The notes: generated from the letters alone by a model not told the origin. A stretch of DNA of 64,000 nucleotides from Paragonimus westermani (GCA_008508345.1 QNGE01000112.1:128707-192706); one strand, 5' to 3'; shown: positions 48,314 to 60,225, counted from the stretch's first letter. A program made the numbers and translations.

Positions 48314-49814
48314 GGATCACTGTTATCAGGACCTCTTAATGACTTCGTTGTGAAGTTCCATGAAAGACGTGTGTTCAAGGAGTACCGTCCAGCACTGCGA
48401 CCGAGACATATGGATCATATATTTGTTATCATTAGATGGGGGTCAACAAAAGGTATTACCGGAACTTCAAGTCATCAAGGCAGGAGAAACTAATGCATGA
48501 ACGCCAGTCCTGGATGTACACATTATTATAACAATGTGATGGAGCCATAACGACGACCGCATGTCGCAAACCAGTAACAACCGACATTATACTGTCGTCC
48601 CGTAGCAACCATCCGACCACACACAAAAATTGTGCGCGAACCTTATTTCCTCAAGTAGCTATCCAGTGTCGTGCGGGTGAACTATATGAAACAGGAAGAG
48701 AACAACCCTATAAGTTAGTCACGTCAAATGGCTACACAAGACCATTCGTGGAGACTTGCACCAGGACCCGACCGAGTGTCGTTTCTAACTACACGACAAC
48801 CAAGGTCATCACCTTGCTTTGCATAAACGGAATCTCGTAGACAGCTGAGCGTATTATAGAAAAATCGGGAATTACCCATAGGCTAACATACAACATTCGA
48901 AATAAGCTTTGCAAAATCGAACAGTCAGTTGATATGCATGAACGAGAGCGTGTAATATACTCAATTCCCTGTCATTATTGGGACCAAGCGTAGGTAGACG
49001 AAACTGAGGAACAGTTGAAGACACGTTCACACAAACATCACTTGGCATTGACATAGGCAGACCAGTCACATCTCTAACAATGTTGTGCAACCACAGGTCA
49101 GGATGTCAAATTGGCGGAGGCCAAGGTGATCGGATTAGCAATAGATCTTAGCAATAGACCTTCTCTCACAATGCTTTCGGCAGACACACCGACGTCGATC
49201 GTCACACACATGCGTCGAAGACAAGCAAAAGACAAACAAACCTACTGACGAGTCCGCAACCGACGTGTGTAATTCTTCCATTATCTTTTTTTTTACAAAG
49301 AATCCTAGTGTGTGGACTTGGAAAGTCACAATAAATGCCCATCACTCGGTGTTCGTCTTTTCCACTTAAATATATATATATGTACATATATGTAGTGGTG
49401 GGAACTAGCGAAGCATTTCAAATCAATGGGTAAACTGAGGAGTATGGCATTCCGGCACAACTGAGGAGACAGCAATTCTATCCAGCTTCTCAATTTTGTT
49501 AAGATCCAAACTGCAGTTTTACTGTTCTAAACCTAAAAAGGTAGTCATGTTCTTGTTGAGCCGGTTCTGTCCATTGTGCCTGACGGTTAGCAGAAGACGT
49601 TTTGGCTTGATAATGCAGGCTGCTCCATTTTGGTTTTTATCCGAGGTTGTCAGGTCACGCAAGCGAATCTCAGAGTTAATATTGACCGTATATCGTTAAG
49701 TCACTTGTAAAAAACCAATTCATCAATTTGAGGGTTGTGTCAGTAGTTAGTCCCGGCATCCGACTCATTCAGACAAACATTTTTATCAGTGCAGAAAAAA
49801 GACATGTTGTGATA

Positions 49815-49846
49815 TGCTAACATTTCGTCTACTCTCATCAGTCGCA
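49815..49846 (-). ncRNA. Decayed hammerhead-like core downstream of a Penelope fragment
   Basis: On the minus strand GCGACTGATGAGAG is followed by TAGACGAAATGTTAGC: an intact CTGATGA and GAAA with a 7-8 nt spacer that cannot form a real stem II, and no pairing stem I. It lies about 70 nt after the end of the GIY-YIG frame. The second Penelope fragment has a matching block in the same relative place (63,618-63,646), so this is probably a relic of the hammerhead known in Penelope terminal repeats. Confidence 0.4.
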
Positions 49847-49913
49847 AACTTAAAACATGCAAGTTATAGATAACAGACATCTAGAGATAGACAGGGTATG
49901 GACAGGCAAACAA

Positions 49914-50790
49914 TCACATCAACCTATTGTGTAACCACCACCACGGAAACCGTATGTGTTGCTTCAAATACTTTTGTGCACACAGCGCCGGCTGGTGAGT
50001 TCTAATCAGTATAGCTTCGCTAAAGGCCAGTAGCTTCCGGTTTTCGTGATGTAAGAGTATTTTGAATGATTTAAAAGAGTCAACCTGATGACCTGTTATC
50101 ATTAGATGCTTGGCAATCGATGATGCGCGGATTAACTGGTTTGAGGCTGTCGTGTCGCAGTTACTTTTACCAGCTCGGGACCTGTTCTGCCACTCGCTGC
50201 GATTGTAACGCGCGACCGAAGCTAGTTAGCGCGTACAGGTCGAATTTGAACTGGTAATCGTTACACGGTTGTTTCCTTCACCTTTCAGATGGCTACGTCA
50301 ACGTTGTGCACGAGGATATCGAACCGACGGACAGTCAGACAAACAAGGAGGACATTTGTATTTAAACGTAACTTCTTGGTGCTTTTGTACCCTTATCCTT
50401 TTTGATATTCTAGTATTGCCGCGTGTTGTGTAGTACATCTTCAGTCATAATCTCTGTCTGCTCTTCTGGTTGCATGTTACACGAGAGCTGTCGGCCTGTT
50501 CTGCCTGTGTAGATGTCACTGCAACTGCAAGTGGACGGGTAGTCAACGTGAAGGACAGAACAGTCAAACAAATTTCGTTCGCTATTATGTAAAACGAGCC
50601 CTATGATAGTTTGAACCGAGCGAAAGTAGACAGCCGTGTACGTACGAGTTAGGATAGATTTAAATTGGTGCCTGACGTCGTTTGCCAAATGATCCCTTTT
50701 GAATTGCATAAATAGAAATGTCTTCCTTTTGAGCTGTTTGGACTGACTGATTGAATTTGCTCATCCCGATATGGATTTCTACGAACTATT
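49914..50790 (-). pseudogene. Penelope-like element fragment: linker and GIY-YIG endonuclease
   Basis: Read on the minus strand from 50,790: FLFMQFKRDHLANDVRHQF then SILTRTYTAVYFRSVQT (the region after the reverse transcriptase), then YPSTCSCSDIYTGRTGRQLS, the cysteine motif and Y-x-G-R-T-G-R-Q-L signature of Penelope GIY-YIG domains. After a broken stretch (about 50,160-50,410) it resumes with RASSIAKHLMITGHQVD and LLAFSEAILIRTHQPALC ending LCAQK, holding the catalytic Glu. Frame breaks and stops make it inactive. The reverse transcriptase part is missing. These elements copy themselves into chromosomes, often with hammerheads in their terminal repeats. The fragment lies in an intron of the minus-strand gene. 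Confidence 0.8.
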
Positions 50791-50880
50791 CGGGATATCC
50801 GTCTGTCACTGACGTTTTCCTTATTACCTCTCCCTCCGCCTGCAGCTTATCAGGAGTGCAAATACGAGTGGTCCTAGGAT

Positions 50881-50903
50881 CATTATCATCATCATCATCA
50901 TCA
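50881..50903. repeat. (CAT/ATG)n microsatellite, probable LINE tail
   Basis: Seven near-perfect trinucleotide units. On the minus strand it reads GATGATGATG and follows the LINE fragment across the gap, as expected for the simple-repeat 3' tail of RTE-type elements. Confidence 0.75.
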
Positions 50904-50952
50904 CAGACAGCAATACATCGGTGGTTCACACTAATGCTTAACTGCCACACAA

Positions 50953-51607
50953 NNNNNNNNNNNNNNNNNNNNNNNNNNNNNNNNNNNNNNNNNNNNNNNN
51001 NNNNNNNNNNNNNNNNNNNNNNNNNNNNNNNNNNNNNNNNNNNNNNNNNNNNNNNNNNNNNNNNNNNNNNNNNNNNNNNNNNNNNNNNNNNNNNNNNNNN
51101 NNNNNNNNNNNNNNNNNNNNNNNNNNNNNNNNNNNNNNNNNNNNNNNNNNNNNNNNNNNNNNNNNNNNNNNNNNNNNNNNNNNNNNNNNNNNNNNNNNNN
51201 NNNNNNNNNNNNNNNNNNNNNNNNNNNNNNNNNNNNNNNNNNNNNNNNNNNNNNNNNNNNNNNNNNNNNNNNNNNNNNNNNNNNNNNNNNNNNNNNNNNN
51301 NNNNNNNNNNNNNNNNNNNNNNNNNNNNNNNNNNNNNNNNNNNNNNNNNNNNNNNNNNNNNNNNNNNNNNNNNNNNNNNNNNNNNNNNNNNNNNNNNNNN
51401 NNNNNNNNNNNNNNNNNNNNNNNNNNNNNNNNNNNNNNNNNNNNNNNNNNNNNNNNNNNNNNNNNNNNNNNNNNNNNNNNNNNNNNNNNNNNNNNNNNNN
51501 NNNNNNNNNNNNNNNNNNNNNNNNNNNNNNNNNNNNNNNNNNNNNNNNNNNNNNNNNNNNNNNNNNNNNNNNNNNNNNNNNNNNNNNNNNNNNNNNNNNN
51601 NNNNNNN
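50953..51607. other. Assembly gap (655 Ns)
   Basis: A run of Ns. It interrupts the LINE reverse transcriptase fragment; the missing part would hold the catalytic YxDD block and the C-terminal region. Long open frames across it are artefacts of the Ns. Confidence 1.
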
Positions 51608-52320
51608 ACAATCCTCCATTATTTCGTCTATGACGAAATTAAACAAAAATGGTGACAGCGGACAGCCTTGACGTACGCCGCTCATGGTGCTGAAACTGTC
51701 AGACAGTTCATCGTAAACCCTAACCTGAGCTGAAGTATGGGAATAGAGTGCCGATAATATGTTCACGTACTTAGTCGGCACACCTCTGCGTTTGAGCGAC
51801 TCTAAAAGTGTAGATCGATGCACTGAATCGAACACACCTTTATAGTCGAGAAATACAACAATTGTTGGCCGGCGATATGCATGACGCTGCTCCAAAATTT
51901 GACGAAGAGTGAAAATGTGATCTACACATCCCCGCCCGGGGCGAAACCCTGCCTGTTCTTCCCTAATCTTTACCTCTCAAACTGCAGTGAGTCGACGAAG
52001 TATAATTGATGCTAGAACCCTAAAAATGACTGGGGTCAAACTAATTCCTCTGTGGTTTTCACAAGAGCCCCTTATACCTGTCTTGAATATAGGAACTATT
52101 ATCGAGTGACCCCAACTCGAGGAGATAATTTCCGTCGTCTACACAAGTTGAAATAAATGAGTCAAAGCTTCTACCAACGCCTCTTCCCCTTCTTTGAAAA
52201 GTGCTGGCAAAAGGTCATCTGGACCAGCAGCCTTATTACGCTTGAGAGCCGCAATGCAGTTGCGGACCTCAGTCTCAGTGGGTGTATCCAAGTCTACTGA
52301 CCAGGGCACTAGGAAATAAT
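51608..52320 (-). pseudogene. LINE reverse transcriptase fragment (non-LTR retrotransposon)
   Basis: The minus-strand frame begins near 52,320. In order: VRNCIAALKRNKAAGPDDLL, RGSCENHRGISLTPVIF, EEQAGFRPGRGCVDHIF, IVVFLDYKGVFDSVHR (block A with the first catalytic Asp) and SGVRQGCPLSPFLFNFV (block B). This is the classic order of APE-type LINE reverse transcriptases. Two in-frame stops (near 52,141 and 51,988) show it is dead. It runs into the gap before the second Asp pair. It is related to the 60-63 kb LINE (compare RRGVPTKYVNILSALY with RNEVPVKYVNLLRTLY) but better preserved. Confidence 0.88.
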
Positions 52321-55241
52321 GTTTTGACCAAACCCCATTTGTATGGTATCAGGGCAAAACTGCAGAACTGAAGACATTGTCCACCCCATGTTAGATTACA
52401 GTGATTGGTGCACCGCATTTACTCAGCACGTGTATTTATCGGGTGCACATCAAATAGCAACCCACCGTAGCTAAGAAAGCAAGAAATCTATTCTTTTCTG
52501 TCTGCATTAAATGTCTCATTGCACGTTCAGATGAATGAAACTGTAATTTCGATCGTTGCCTCACAGTGTTACTCAACGGACGAGCATCAGCCACCGGGTG
52601 ATACGCTCACCGTAAATAACCAACCACACACACACATGCGACTTACGTGGAATTTATACTAATGGAAAAGTGCATGATACATGGGGCCAGAAATGTGAGA
52701 TACAGGTAAAATGTCCCTATAATGTTGTCAAATCTAGCGAACATTTAACGGTATAACTTATGACCAACGTTTACAACTAATCAGATCAATACCGAATCAA
52801 GGCAGTGTACTGTTGAAACCAAGCCAAGAACTTGACAATATATAAAGGCGGCAAGTTTTCAAACTCGTTGTGAATGGCATAAAATTATTAGCTCTCATAG
52901 CGTGACAGATATAAACTTCCTGATCCAAAAGGGACGAAACCAGTTATTTAACATTTCGGGTGACGTAGAATTATCTGACGTTTTTAATAGTCTGGCTTAG
53001 AGTGGGGAACGGCATACCGAGATTTCAGGAATATGCCTATCCAAACTAACCAAGGGAAACTTACGATTCAGCAGACCGTCTGCTTAGTGTGTACTTGCTT
53101 CGGGGAAAAGATATCCAAATGGCATTTAGGCTCCACAGGGAAAGTTAATTCACCCAAGCTGATTAGCCCGCCGAAGTTAGGGTTTCTCGTGCCAGTTCCT
53201 CGGAAAAATGGCGCTTGGATTACCTAGGTCTGACGACTCTGTTTTTTGAGTCGGAAAAGTGTTTACGAGTTTGGTAACTCTCGGTGGAATCAACGAGGGA
53301 ATTTTGAACCACAGCTCTGAGAATATCGAAATGACAACTGGAACAGGAACGCACTATCCATTATGCCACCTCGTATGTGAGAGGGTATGAAAGTACCAAC
53401 GTACCAATCTTGTCCCATGACATCTTTTCACGGAAATCACGGGTTCCGACGTTTCCGATTCTGCACGTTCAATTCGATTTGTTGTGGCATTGTTAGATGA
53501 GGTGCAAATTGCTAACGGATACTTTCGGTGCACAGATTCCATCCTGCTGTATGTTATATTGTCATGATGACTACCGCTTTATCATGTATAGAACTAGTTC
53601 GACCTCAATAAACCTACGGTCGTAAACAGTTCGAACCGCGAGGTATGTAGCTGCTCAGATAAACCCCACATAAGAATAAATCACCAGAGATCCTATACGA
53701 TTGCAGCTTCTCTGTGAAGATAGCATTGCTGAAGAGAATGAGTGAAAAATCAACTCCCAATTCGCACCATTTGTCACTCTACTCAGTTCGGATGCTTTCT
53801 AATCGCCTTACCACAAATGTGAGAGGCGGTTTAACAGCTACCCGTCTTTCGAAAATATATGCACTGCAGACCTAACACGAACGAGCGCACGTTCAAACAC
53901 TCCAAACATGTGCGTCCATCGATTGATCAACTGATTACTGTAAGAAAAGGAGGCATCAATCGAGTCCGACCGGAATCCGGATCATTGTGTTACGATCGAC
54001 AGCGCACGCGGTTGTTTCGTCTTGAGCTCAGGTGTATTACGAACACGTAGACAGTGTAAACCTGATGACGGTTCACTTTCAATTATACCATCTTTACAAT
54101 ATAATGAATCCGCAGCCACTGTTGCGATAATGCCAAACACTTCAACACAAGTAACAAACTTCACACCTAAACGTTTATTCCCGTGTTAGTAGACACTTTA
54201 GCCTACTGATTCCACTGTCACTAGTATACTTACAGATACAAACCTTCTGTATGGTTTGGTACTTTGCCGAAACTATGATTACGGTGCACAATATAAGCGC
54301 TTAGGCAATGCAACAGGTGGTACGAAAGTGCATAGAACGTGTCGCAAGTGTAGGCTTATAGAACACCATAGAATGAAGCGTGGAAGTGTAAGGTTTGGGG
54401 TTGCGTAAAGTGAAGCACTGATCTGACTATATAGCACTCTGACGAATTGGAAGTACAATACCGAGTTATTTGCCCGAAAGCTAAGGTACACGCTCAAAAC
54501 ACAAAGATCTTGTTCGCGAAATTAACTTGTTTAAAAACACTATAAATAATTACTACGTACTCAATGCTAACGGGAACAGCAATATACACAGCGCGCAAAC
54601 AATATTTCTAAGCCTTGTTGTATCCTTTCATTTCTATTCGATTGCAGCCGTGAAAATGCGGACTGACTGAAGACCGAAACGACTGCCTAAACTTACGCCA
54701 ACAACGTTTATGCATTGTTTTTATCGACAAATAAACCTTTATATCTCATGTGTACCGTAAAATCAGGCGTCATAGTTAACTGATGATGATCATGAATGTT
54801 ACCAGTTTAGACAAACTCACGAAGCAGTTTGACCGTTATCAAATGTCAAACCAGCACATTTGCGTGGAGGCATAACCGACGATTACTGAACAGAGAGTTA
54901 TTAAAAGGTAACAGGTGAGTTGTGTCTCATGACAGTTTTCCTTAATGAACAGAGAATTGCAGAAAAAATTTTGGATTCAAGTGATGTGGACAGCCGTTCA
55001 TCAACAGACTTGGTCTCACTAATATTCTTGGTTTGTTCGGTTTTGGAAAACCGCACTGTTGACGTGTCGCTCAAAACTATTTCCAATGCAGCCCGTATGT
55101 GGTTTACAAAAACATGATTCTGCAAATACATTCGATGAATTTATGACATAAGTTGATATTGTCAGCCCTGTGGTATCATATGAGGTGTCTCTGGAAAACC
55201 CAAGAGAATCCGATGAAACGATAAGACTATACCTGACTTAC
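52321..55241. other. No supported gene; remainder of intron
   Basis: The 5' part of the LINE fragment is not recognisable above 52,320. No other repeat copies were found. A plus-strand open frame at about 54,980-55,100 (KILDSSDVDSRSSTDLV) has fair splice signals but overlaps a minus-strand intron and is not called. Confidence 0.35.
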
Positions 55242-55498
55242 TCGACGCACAAGAGCCGGCGTCATGGAGGTATACTCAACCGGGCGGCTCGTTCCTAAAT
55301 TATCATTAGAAGTTTGCTGGCCCTTCCGTCCGTATTCCGACTGTCGACGTCGGAACGTCGAGGTGCCAGAGTTCACGCAGGTATTAATGAACCCGTCCGC
55401 GGAATTAGTGGATCCAGAACTGACAATGTTTGAACGTCCTTCATCGGATCCAAGACTAGCAACGTGCACATCCGGTGGACTGAAAGAACTCGAATCGT
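55242..55498 (-). CDS. Exon, Ser-rich cytoplasmic-tail-like region
   Basis: 257 nt, phase 1 in, phase 0 out, between TTTTATATTGGTCGTACTTTCCAG and a strong donor CGA|GTAAGT. It reads DSSSFSPPDVHVASLGSDE, then GRSNIVSSGSTNSADGF, FRRRQSEYGRKGQQ and ends MTPALVRR. It joins in phase to 56,989-57,159 (before) and 45,864-46,633 (after). The composition matches the large exon: disordered, Ser/Thr/Asn-rich, with basic patches (RRRQSEY) that could be phosphorylation sites. It is probably intracellular. Confidence 0.65.
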
Positions 55499-56988
55499 CT
55501 GGAAAGTACGACCAATATAAAAAATTGTTTGAAAAAATCTTCAGCCTACTCAACTGAACACAGGTTAGCCACAGATGAGAAGTACAGAAAACAGGGCAAA
55601 GTTACAGACCCACAATTCGAGCGGATGTGTGTTAACCAGATCGCATTGTTACTTCAGTCACCGTTTGTGTCAGCAGCAACGAGAGAAAGTTTGAAGTTAA
55701 AAAGCTAAGTATTGCAGGAAATAAAACCAATCAGGTCAACTGGTGGTCAACACAGAACAAGCACCGTATTACGAGTAGAATATTGCCGCCGAATATTCTT
55801 GAAACGACAACGTAATTGATCACAGAAGTTAGGGTTAGGGTCGTCGGAGTTTGTGACTGTTTTGTTGACTACTTGGCTTTATTCGATCGTCAGTGGTCTC
55901 CGTCAACAATATCTGGTTCAACAAACGGCTAGTTGGTATACGGAGAATGTGGGTAAACTGTCGTCGACTATACACTTCTAAAGCTTGACCGATGGATCGG
56001 GTATCCAAGGTTTACTTAAACACGAGGAAGTCAGCTATGACAATTGGCAAAGAAAGTCATAGCTTCGATAAGACTGGACCAGTTTCCTAAATCAAGAAGA
56101 TGCACTGAACACGGAAAAAATGCAACCAGAAGACCACTGACGGCATCCGAACATATTTCAATATCACAAATGACGTACTCACCTATAATTCCGGAAGAAA
56201 AGTCATTGTCTTGCACATTACTGTGTGCATTTGGTCATTCTAATTCGGAATATGCTTAACATAAAGAACCACTTCGAGGGTTAGCTAGATGTACTAAAGC
56301 ACAATACGTTTGACTTCCTCAAATGAAACCTTACCTTAATTTCCTGGATAGCTACTAGCTTGATATCTGGTTACACTGATAGCATACCTCTTACCAATGG
56401 AGTGTGTTTCGTTTCAACTTCTCAGTGATAAGAAGCTTAGAGCAACTTGACCAACCAGCTGGAATCAGCGGTGGAACAACGGTATCCGCTCACACGCATA
56501 CCCATTAAATTAGTTCGGCTTTACGCATGATACGGGACACGCAAACAAAACAGGCTACCTGCATCGCGCCACTTTCAGTAGTATATATACATATATGCAT
56601 TTCAAGAGAATGGCGGTGAAAACAATGGTTAGAAAGACAAGGTTTCGAAAGACAGATTGCAGCACTTTCATGTCAATACCAAAGGTTCACCAGGTCACAG
56701 GAAAGCCTTGCTTGAAAGATCATGGCCAGTAGGTACACAACGTCAAGAAGTACCAGGCACACAAGTATCCAAAAATTAATTCAGTAGCCAGTGGCTGTGG
56801 CGCCTCGAATAACCGATGTAGAAAGTAAGACACAAAACACATGATGGTATACAGTGCCGTTGCCCGTGCGGTGCCTCCATCGCACACACAACATTACCAA
56901 GGCACTGGTGATTGAAAATAGGCAATCTCAGGACGCCATCCATAGAAGCCATAATGCCGTTGTTAATGGTAAGTACAACTGAACCTAC

Positions 56989-57159
56989 TTGTGGGGTTAG
57001 GTGATTCGATTGCATACGGCGTCGGTTCCATGGTGCGATGCGAGTCGGTCTCAGTGTTGCCAAATTTCCTAGCGGCCGCACGCTTTAACTCGTTTAGATT
57101 GGTGTATACGGGAGCAGGTATTGCCTGGTTGGGATACAAGATCGACTGAGACTTGGTGA
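56989..57159 (-). CDS. Exon, juxtamembrane-like part of a cell-surface receptor tail
   Basis: 171 nt, phase 1 in and out, after a long pyrimidine tract (TTCTCCCATTTTTTCTCATC...CACAG) and before CAA|GTAGGT. It reads TKSQSILYPNQAIPAPVY, then TNLNELKRAAARKFGNTE and TDSHRTMEPTPYAIESPNP. The E-P-T-P-Y-A segment resembles the proline-tyrosine motif (CC0-like TPYA) in Roundabout cytoplasmic tails, and Dscam-type tails are an alternative. The N-E-L-K-R-A-A-A-R-K helix suits a region just inside a membrane. The transmembrane exon was not found; it should lie at higher coordinates, perhaps outside the window. Confidence 0.6.
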
Positions 57160-59634
57160 CTGTGATCCGATGAGAAAAAATGGGAGAAACAGAGATCACG
57201 AGAAGACTCAGAACAAGGTCAGGTGCAAAAGCAGCAAAACTGGACATCAACAGGTATCTGTGAACCCATACGGACAACGTGAATCTTGAACGTTACGGTT
57301 ACAGGTGAGTATTCGGTGTATACCTACGGAGGGCAGGTTCCAAAATCATATGCAAACGAAGTATGGCTAGGCAGTCTGGTAGAATTTCGGTCTCTGGATT
57401 ACTTCGACGGTTAGCTCAATGTCACACAGTGAGTTACCAGATTGGGCAGCAGCAAACGACCTACTAACCTGAGTAGGTTAGTTGTTCCATTGACTTCTTT
57501 ACCCTGCAGACAGCATGTAAAAAGGTCACTGGGGTGTCGTGACACTTGATATTCATGAATCATGTGGGTTGTTCACAGTGAGTACGCTAACTAGTCCACC
57601 TTGAGAGAAGAAACAACGGTACATCGTCATGTGTTGGAATAAACAAATTGTGAGCCCCTAGTTTGTGAAATGATGTAGACATAAAAACAATGAACTGTAC
57701 CTACGCGAGTAGAGACCAAATTCGCATGAGTCACATTGTTGTGTGCATGTGTGTGTGTGTGTTGCTTCGCATACGGTATCACATGATCGGGGACTAAGTA
57801 CATCAGTGAGAGCTGACCTTGAGCCGCAGCAAGAATGTACAAAGTAAGTGGTATGTGCCCGGGTGGGGATACTTTCTCCAAAGAAGGTACAGTGACGGAG
57901 TGGACACTTCAACTAGGGAACCGCTTCGTCTGTCACAAACAAGACAACGTAAGTGAAAAGGTTCAGCCCTACTCCAATGACCGCAACCCAGATATCTCCT
58001 CAAGACAAGCTAGTCATGTGAGGCACCCGAGTGTGAGGGCATATAAGGTTCAGCTTGTTCATCCCATCTAACCGGTACGGAATGACGTCCGCGCTAAATG
58101 GAACGATTGACCAGTCGGATCGTTTCATGTTGGTCCAGTTAAGAAACGTGAAACGCGAAACATGACAACCAACGACAAGCTGCTTCCGACAACATTGTCG
58201 TTTCCATTGGCACAGAAATTCGAGAATCAGTGTGGTTTTTCTATTGTCTGAAAGGTCTGAAAAGCTTGCGAACAACCGAAGTACAATCGGTCCTGGTGAA
58301 TGCGGTTCTCTGCATCTTGTCTACCAATTGGGGCATTCGTCAATGTCCTAAGTTTTGGACTCGGTCTCGCAGTACGAAATCAAAAAGTGAACTATGGTGT
58401 TTATCAGCCTAACGCCTCTGGGAGAGCTGACCCTTTTCTCTGGGGCCGCTGAAGAATAGGAATACCATTCATGAAGTTTAGCAGAAAAAAACGCTCCCAA
58501 ATCGCCACCGCCGTTCAGAATGAAAATTGGCGCCTACATGCACACATCGGACTAGGTGGCCAAGCAGAACTCGATTATCTGATTCTGCTAGTGAAAACCA
58601 AATAATACATACAAGACATTATGAACACGTACCAAAGCTGCGCTCGAGCTGGCTGGAAAGTCGACTGACTCACAAAAATCACTCGTGACCAGTCTAGTCA
58701 CCGAGGCAGGCGATAGGCACAAGTGTGCAGTGTTGATTGAAACCGGTGCTGGTCTTTAGGGGTGTCCATTTCGCGTACACGGATACGAAGACTTATTCAG
58801 TAATCTCGGCACCCACCTTAAATCGGAAGCTCCCTGACACGATGGAAAATAGAGGGGCCACAAGCAAACCCCGACAAAATTCGACCCATCTGCGGGGTCA
58901 AATACCACTGAACTTTGTGTACCCAGCCACACCTTAGCAGCGCTCAGAACAAGAGGATGCAATTGACAGGTAGGATGATTCAATCTTCACTATGCATTTA
59001 GATGTGCTTGACACTATTTTTTAAACAAGTCCTTCGCCAAGTAGTCTAAGTTCACCTTCCAAAACTGTCTTGCTCAATTTGACCTAACTGGACATGTCAC
59101 CGTTACACAAACCAATACTACCAGTGATGAACCAATCTGAAGCCTGTGCACACGTAAACACTCAGAAGACTCACTCTGAGATGGTAAGTGGATAACACTT
59201 ATTAACCCTCGATGAAATGGAGCAAGACTGAATAAAAAAAGCCCCGAAACATAAAAAGGAGCAGACTAGGAAGAAATGAAAAATGGTACAAAAAAGTCGC
59301 TTCTTTCCCAGAGTACACAGTGTCTAATTGCTAGCCGACAATTTTGGTAAAAGGATCTGTGACTTGAGAAGTGAGAGTCATACCGAGTAGACATGACCCC
59401 TCTTAACACTTAAAAAACCCGCGTGGTAAAACCTCGGAATTGAAGGAAAAATCACGAAACCTTAGGACAGATATCCCTAACCTATGGTGCAACTTTAATG
59501 TGGTGGTCAGACTTGTATGCTGCATTGATTACGGGGGCTATCCTGACTAGGACTTCCCTTTTTCCATGTGCAAACATGTCAGACAGGTCAAAGGAAAGCA
59601 ATCGAATGAAAAACAGATGCACTCATAGGGTAGT
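57160..59634. other. No supported gene; intron or upstream region of the minus-strand receptor gene
   Basis: Contains a TG microsatellite (57,741-57,762). A minus-strand frame ending at GTAGGT near 57,700 could give a phase-1 exon, but two frames are open there and I cannot choose. Confidence 0.35.
57741..57762. repeat. (TG)n microsatellite
   Basis: A TG run with one CA interruption. Confidence 0.85.
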
Positions 59635-60225
59635 ATGTCGCACTACTGGCCGCGTAGGAGTGCTTCGGTAGCGAGGTACGATCCTATAGACATACAGCGA
59701 AAATACTTTATAATTGCGGAACTGTTGTCTTCCGTATTGAGAAAGGGGTTAGGAAAGGTATCCTCACACACAGAGCACTCCGATCGCCCAGTGGTTGGTC
59801 GTAACAGTCGACGTTTTATGCAGCAAGGTCGAGAAACATCCAGTTTTACCGAAAAGTCTCGTGTGGTTTCGAACCCATCCACTGTGTACAGCAATGCTCA
59901 GAATCATGCATTACTGTTTCAGTCATTGTGCCCTCGGATTTGGCAGGCCCCTCACTGCCAAGTAGGTCAGACTCTCGAGTCACTACTGACTCCGAGTAGG
60001 GTCCCTCAAGAAAACCCTATAACCTGTCGTCTCGCAAGTCAGACTTATAAATCAGAGACTCAGGGTGCGGTTCCTCAAGGCAAACCACTTCCGCTTCATA
60101 AACCACCGGAAAGTATCGGAAGTTACGATTCTGTTGACAGTGAAAATATCCACTCATCACGACTTTCTCCTTCTAATGTGCTGCTTAAGTTTTCTGTCTT
60201 CCAAGTAAACACTGGTGAAAATTGA
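59635..60225 (+). CDS. 196-codon open frame just before a LINE; unassigned
   Basis: The longest uninterrupted plus-strand frame. It is Ser/Gln/Pro-rich (RPVVGRNSRRFMQQGRETSS, TPSRVPQENPITCRLAS, GAVPQGKPLPLHKPPES). It ends where the LINE endonuclease begins (overlap about 10 nt, different frame). It may be the 5' open frame of that LINE, or a host exon next to which the LINE lies (a GTAAAC donor follows FSVFQ). There are no zinc knuckles or known ORF1 domain. It contains an imperfect internal duplication (GGGTCCCTCAAG / GCGGTTCCTCAAGG). Confidence 0.4.
   Translation: MSHYWPRRSASVARYDPIDIQRKYFIIAELLSSVLRKGLGKVSSHTEHSDRPVVGRNSRRFMQQGRETSSFTEKSRVVSNPSTVYSNAQNHALLFQSLCPRIWQAPHCQVGQTLESLLTPSRVPQENPITCRLASQTYKSETQGAVPQGKPLPLHKPPESIGSYDSVDSENIHSSRLSPSNVLLKFSVFQVNTGEN

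Larger units (their letters stand above)
46634..55241 (-). other. 8.6-kb intron carrying retroelement fragments
   Basis: If exons 55,242-55,498 and 45,864-46,633 are consecutive, this is one intron. It contains a TA microsatellite, a Penelope-like fragment, a (GAT)n tract, the assembly gap and a LINE reverse transcriptase fragment. I found no phase-0/phase-0 exon inside with good signals, but optional exons cannot be excluded; 48,872-49,090 and 54,980-55,100 have open frames with weak support. Confidence 0.45.

Noticed and set aside
48872..49090. Minus-strand open frame (MPSDVCVNVSSTVPQF)
   Set aside because: Coding-like, but no acceptor/donor pair fits phase 0/0 between the two flanking receptor exons.
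50751..51895. Open frames of 306, 369 and 226 codons
   Set aside because: They run through the N gap; the apparent length is an artefact. Only the flanking reverse transcriptase part is real.
54660..54690. CTGAAGACCGAAAC, resembling a hammerhead core
   Set aside because: Only two bases separate the core halves, so there is no stem II, and the flanks do not pair.
54980..55100. Plus-strand open frame (KILDSSDVDSRSSTDLV)
   Set aside because: Fair splice signals, but it is opposite to the receptor gene and has a competing minus-strand frame; no domain.
55264..55557. Plus-strand open frame of 97 codons
   Set aside because: Shadow of the well-bounded minus-strand exon 55,242-55,498.
55826..55840. 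TTAGGGTTAGGG, telomere-like repeat
   Set aside because: Only two units; expected by chance or as a trivial interstitial motif.
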